From the IMG/VR virus record IMGVR_UViG_3300027985_000101, positions 1-20,612 of that record: 20,612 nucleotides of DNA; one strand, 5' to 3'. The DNA is from a virus. Below the pieces are notes generated by a model, which was not told the DNA's origin, did no database searches, and saw nothing but the letters and a program-made list of their open reading frames with translations. How positions within the stretch are numbered: the first letter of the stretch is position 1; every line of letters begins with the position of its first letter. Positions 20,597 through 20,612 of the stretch are shown piece by piece. Made by a program: the position numbers and the translations under genes.

Positions 20597-20612
20597 GAGT
20601 GGGGGGCTTGGC

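Larger units (their letters stand above)
19437..20612. other. Large non-coding region, candidate origin or control region
   Basis: There is no supportable gene on either strand for about 1.2 kb. The first part (to about 19900) is C- and A-rich on the plus strand and packed with hairpins. The second part is G- and T-rich with repeated RGKCTGRAT words, and the far end has DnaA-box-like sites. In 19681-19740 I count 4 G and 19 C; in 20041-20100, 19 G and 7 C. Such a skew switch with hairpins, iteron-like repeats and DnaA boxes fits a replication origin, but untranslated RNA or late promoters are also possible. Confidence 0.55.

Overview
The window is part of a tailed double-stranded DNA bacteriophage genome (Caudoviricetes). 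It holds a terminase-portal-protease-scaffold-decoration head cassette, a lytic gene (T7-type amidase), nucleotide and DNA enzymes (thymidylate synthase, ATP-dependent ligase, PIF1/RecD-like helicase) and many small orphan genes with overlapping starts and stops. The promoters fit host sigma-70 (TTGACA-N17-TATAAT-like) and no phage RNA polymerase is visible. A small T7-like amidase and a perfect DnaA box suggest a Gram-negative, probably gammaproteobacterial, host. The host inference is weak.

Layout. Positions 1-8710 are read on the minus strand. In transcription order they hold a small zinc-ribbon protein (8710-8390), an HNH homing endonuclease (8175-7660), a tRNA with anticodon CAU (7641-7565), about 375 nt of highly structured non-coding sequence ending in a terminator-like hairpin, a putative small terminase (7117-6377), a GIY-YIG homing endonuclease (6377-5433), the large terminase, then portal, XkdF-type protease, scaffold and head decoration protein. 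Positions 8711-9386 are a divergent control region with repeats, palindromes and tandem promoters. Positions 9387-19355 are read on the plus strand as about 22 genes in tightly coupled operons, with internal terminator-promoter pairs at 14232-14296 and 17311-17362. Positions 19356-20612 contain no gene. That stretch is rich in hairpins, repeats and DnaA-box-like sites and switches strand composition midway, so it is a candidate replication origin or control region.

The most notable feature is the large terminase gene. It is broken into three exons (5451-5283, 5048-4774, 4537-3461) by two ORF-less group I introns of about 235 nt. One lies in the Walker A loop and the other just before Walker B. 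The introns resemble each other, and joining the exons restores a normal 506-residue TerL. A GIY-YIG endonuclease gene overlaps the terL start.

Homing endonucleases have shaped the window more widely. An HNH/AP2-type gene at 11174-11770 sits between a 20-codon stub of the amidase gene and the intact amidase, whose first 24 bases repeat the stub. A second copy of the last codons of terL, differing mostly by synonymous changes, lies just past the terL stop. The scaffold gene has an internal start with a strong ribosome-binding site that would give a nested 136-residue protein, similar in logic to lambda C/Nu3.
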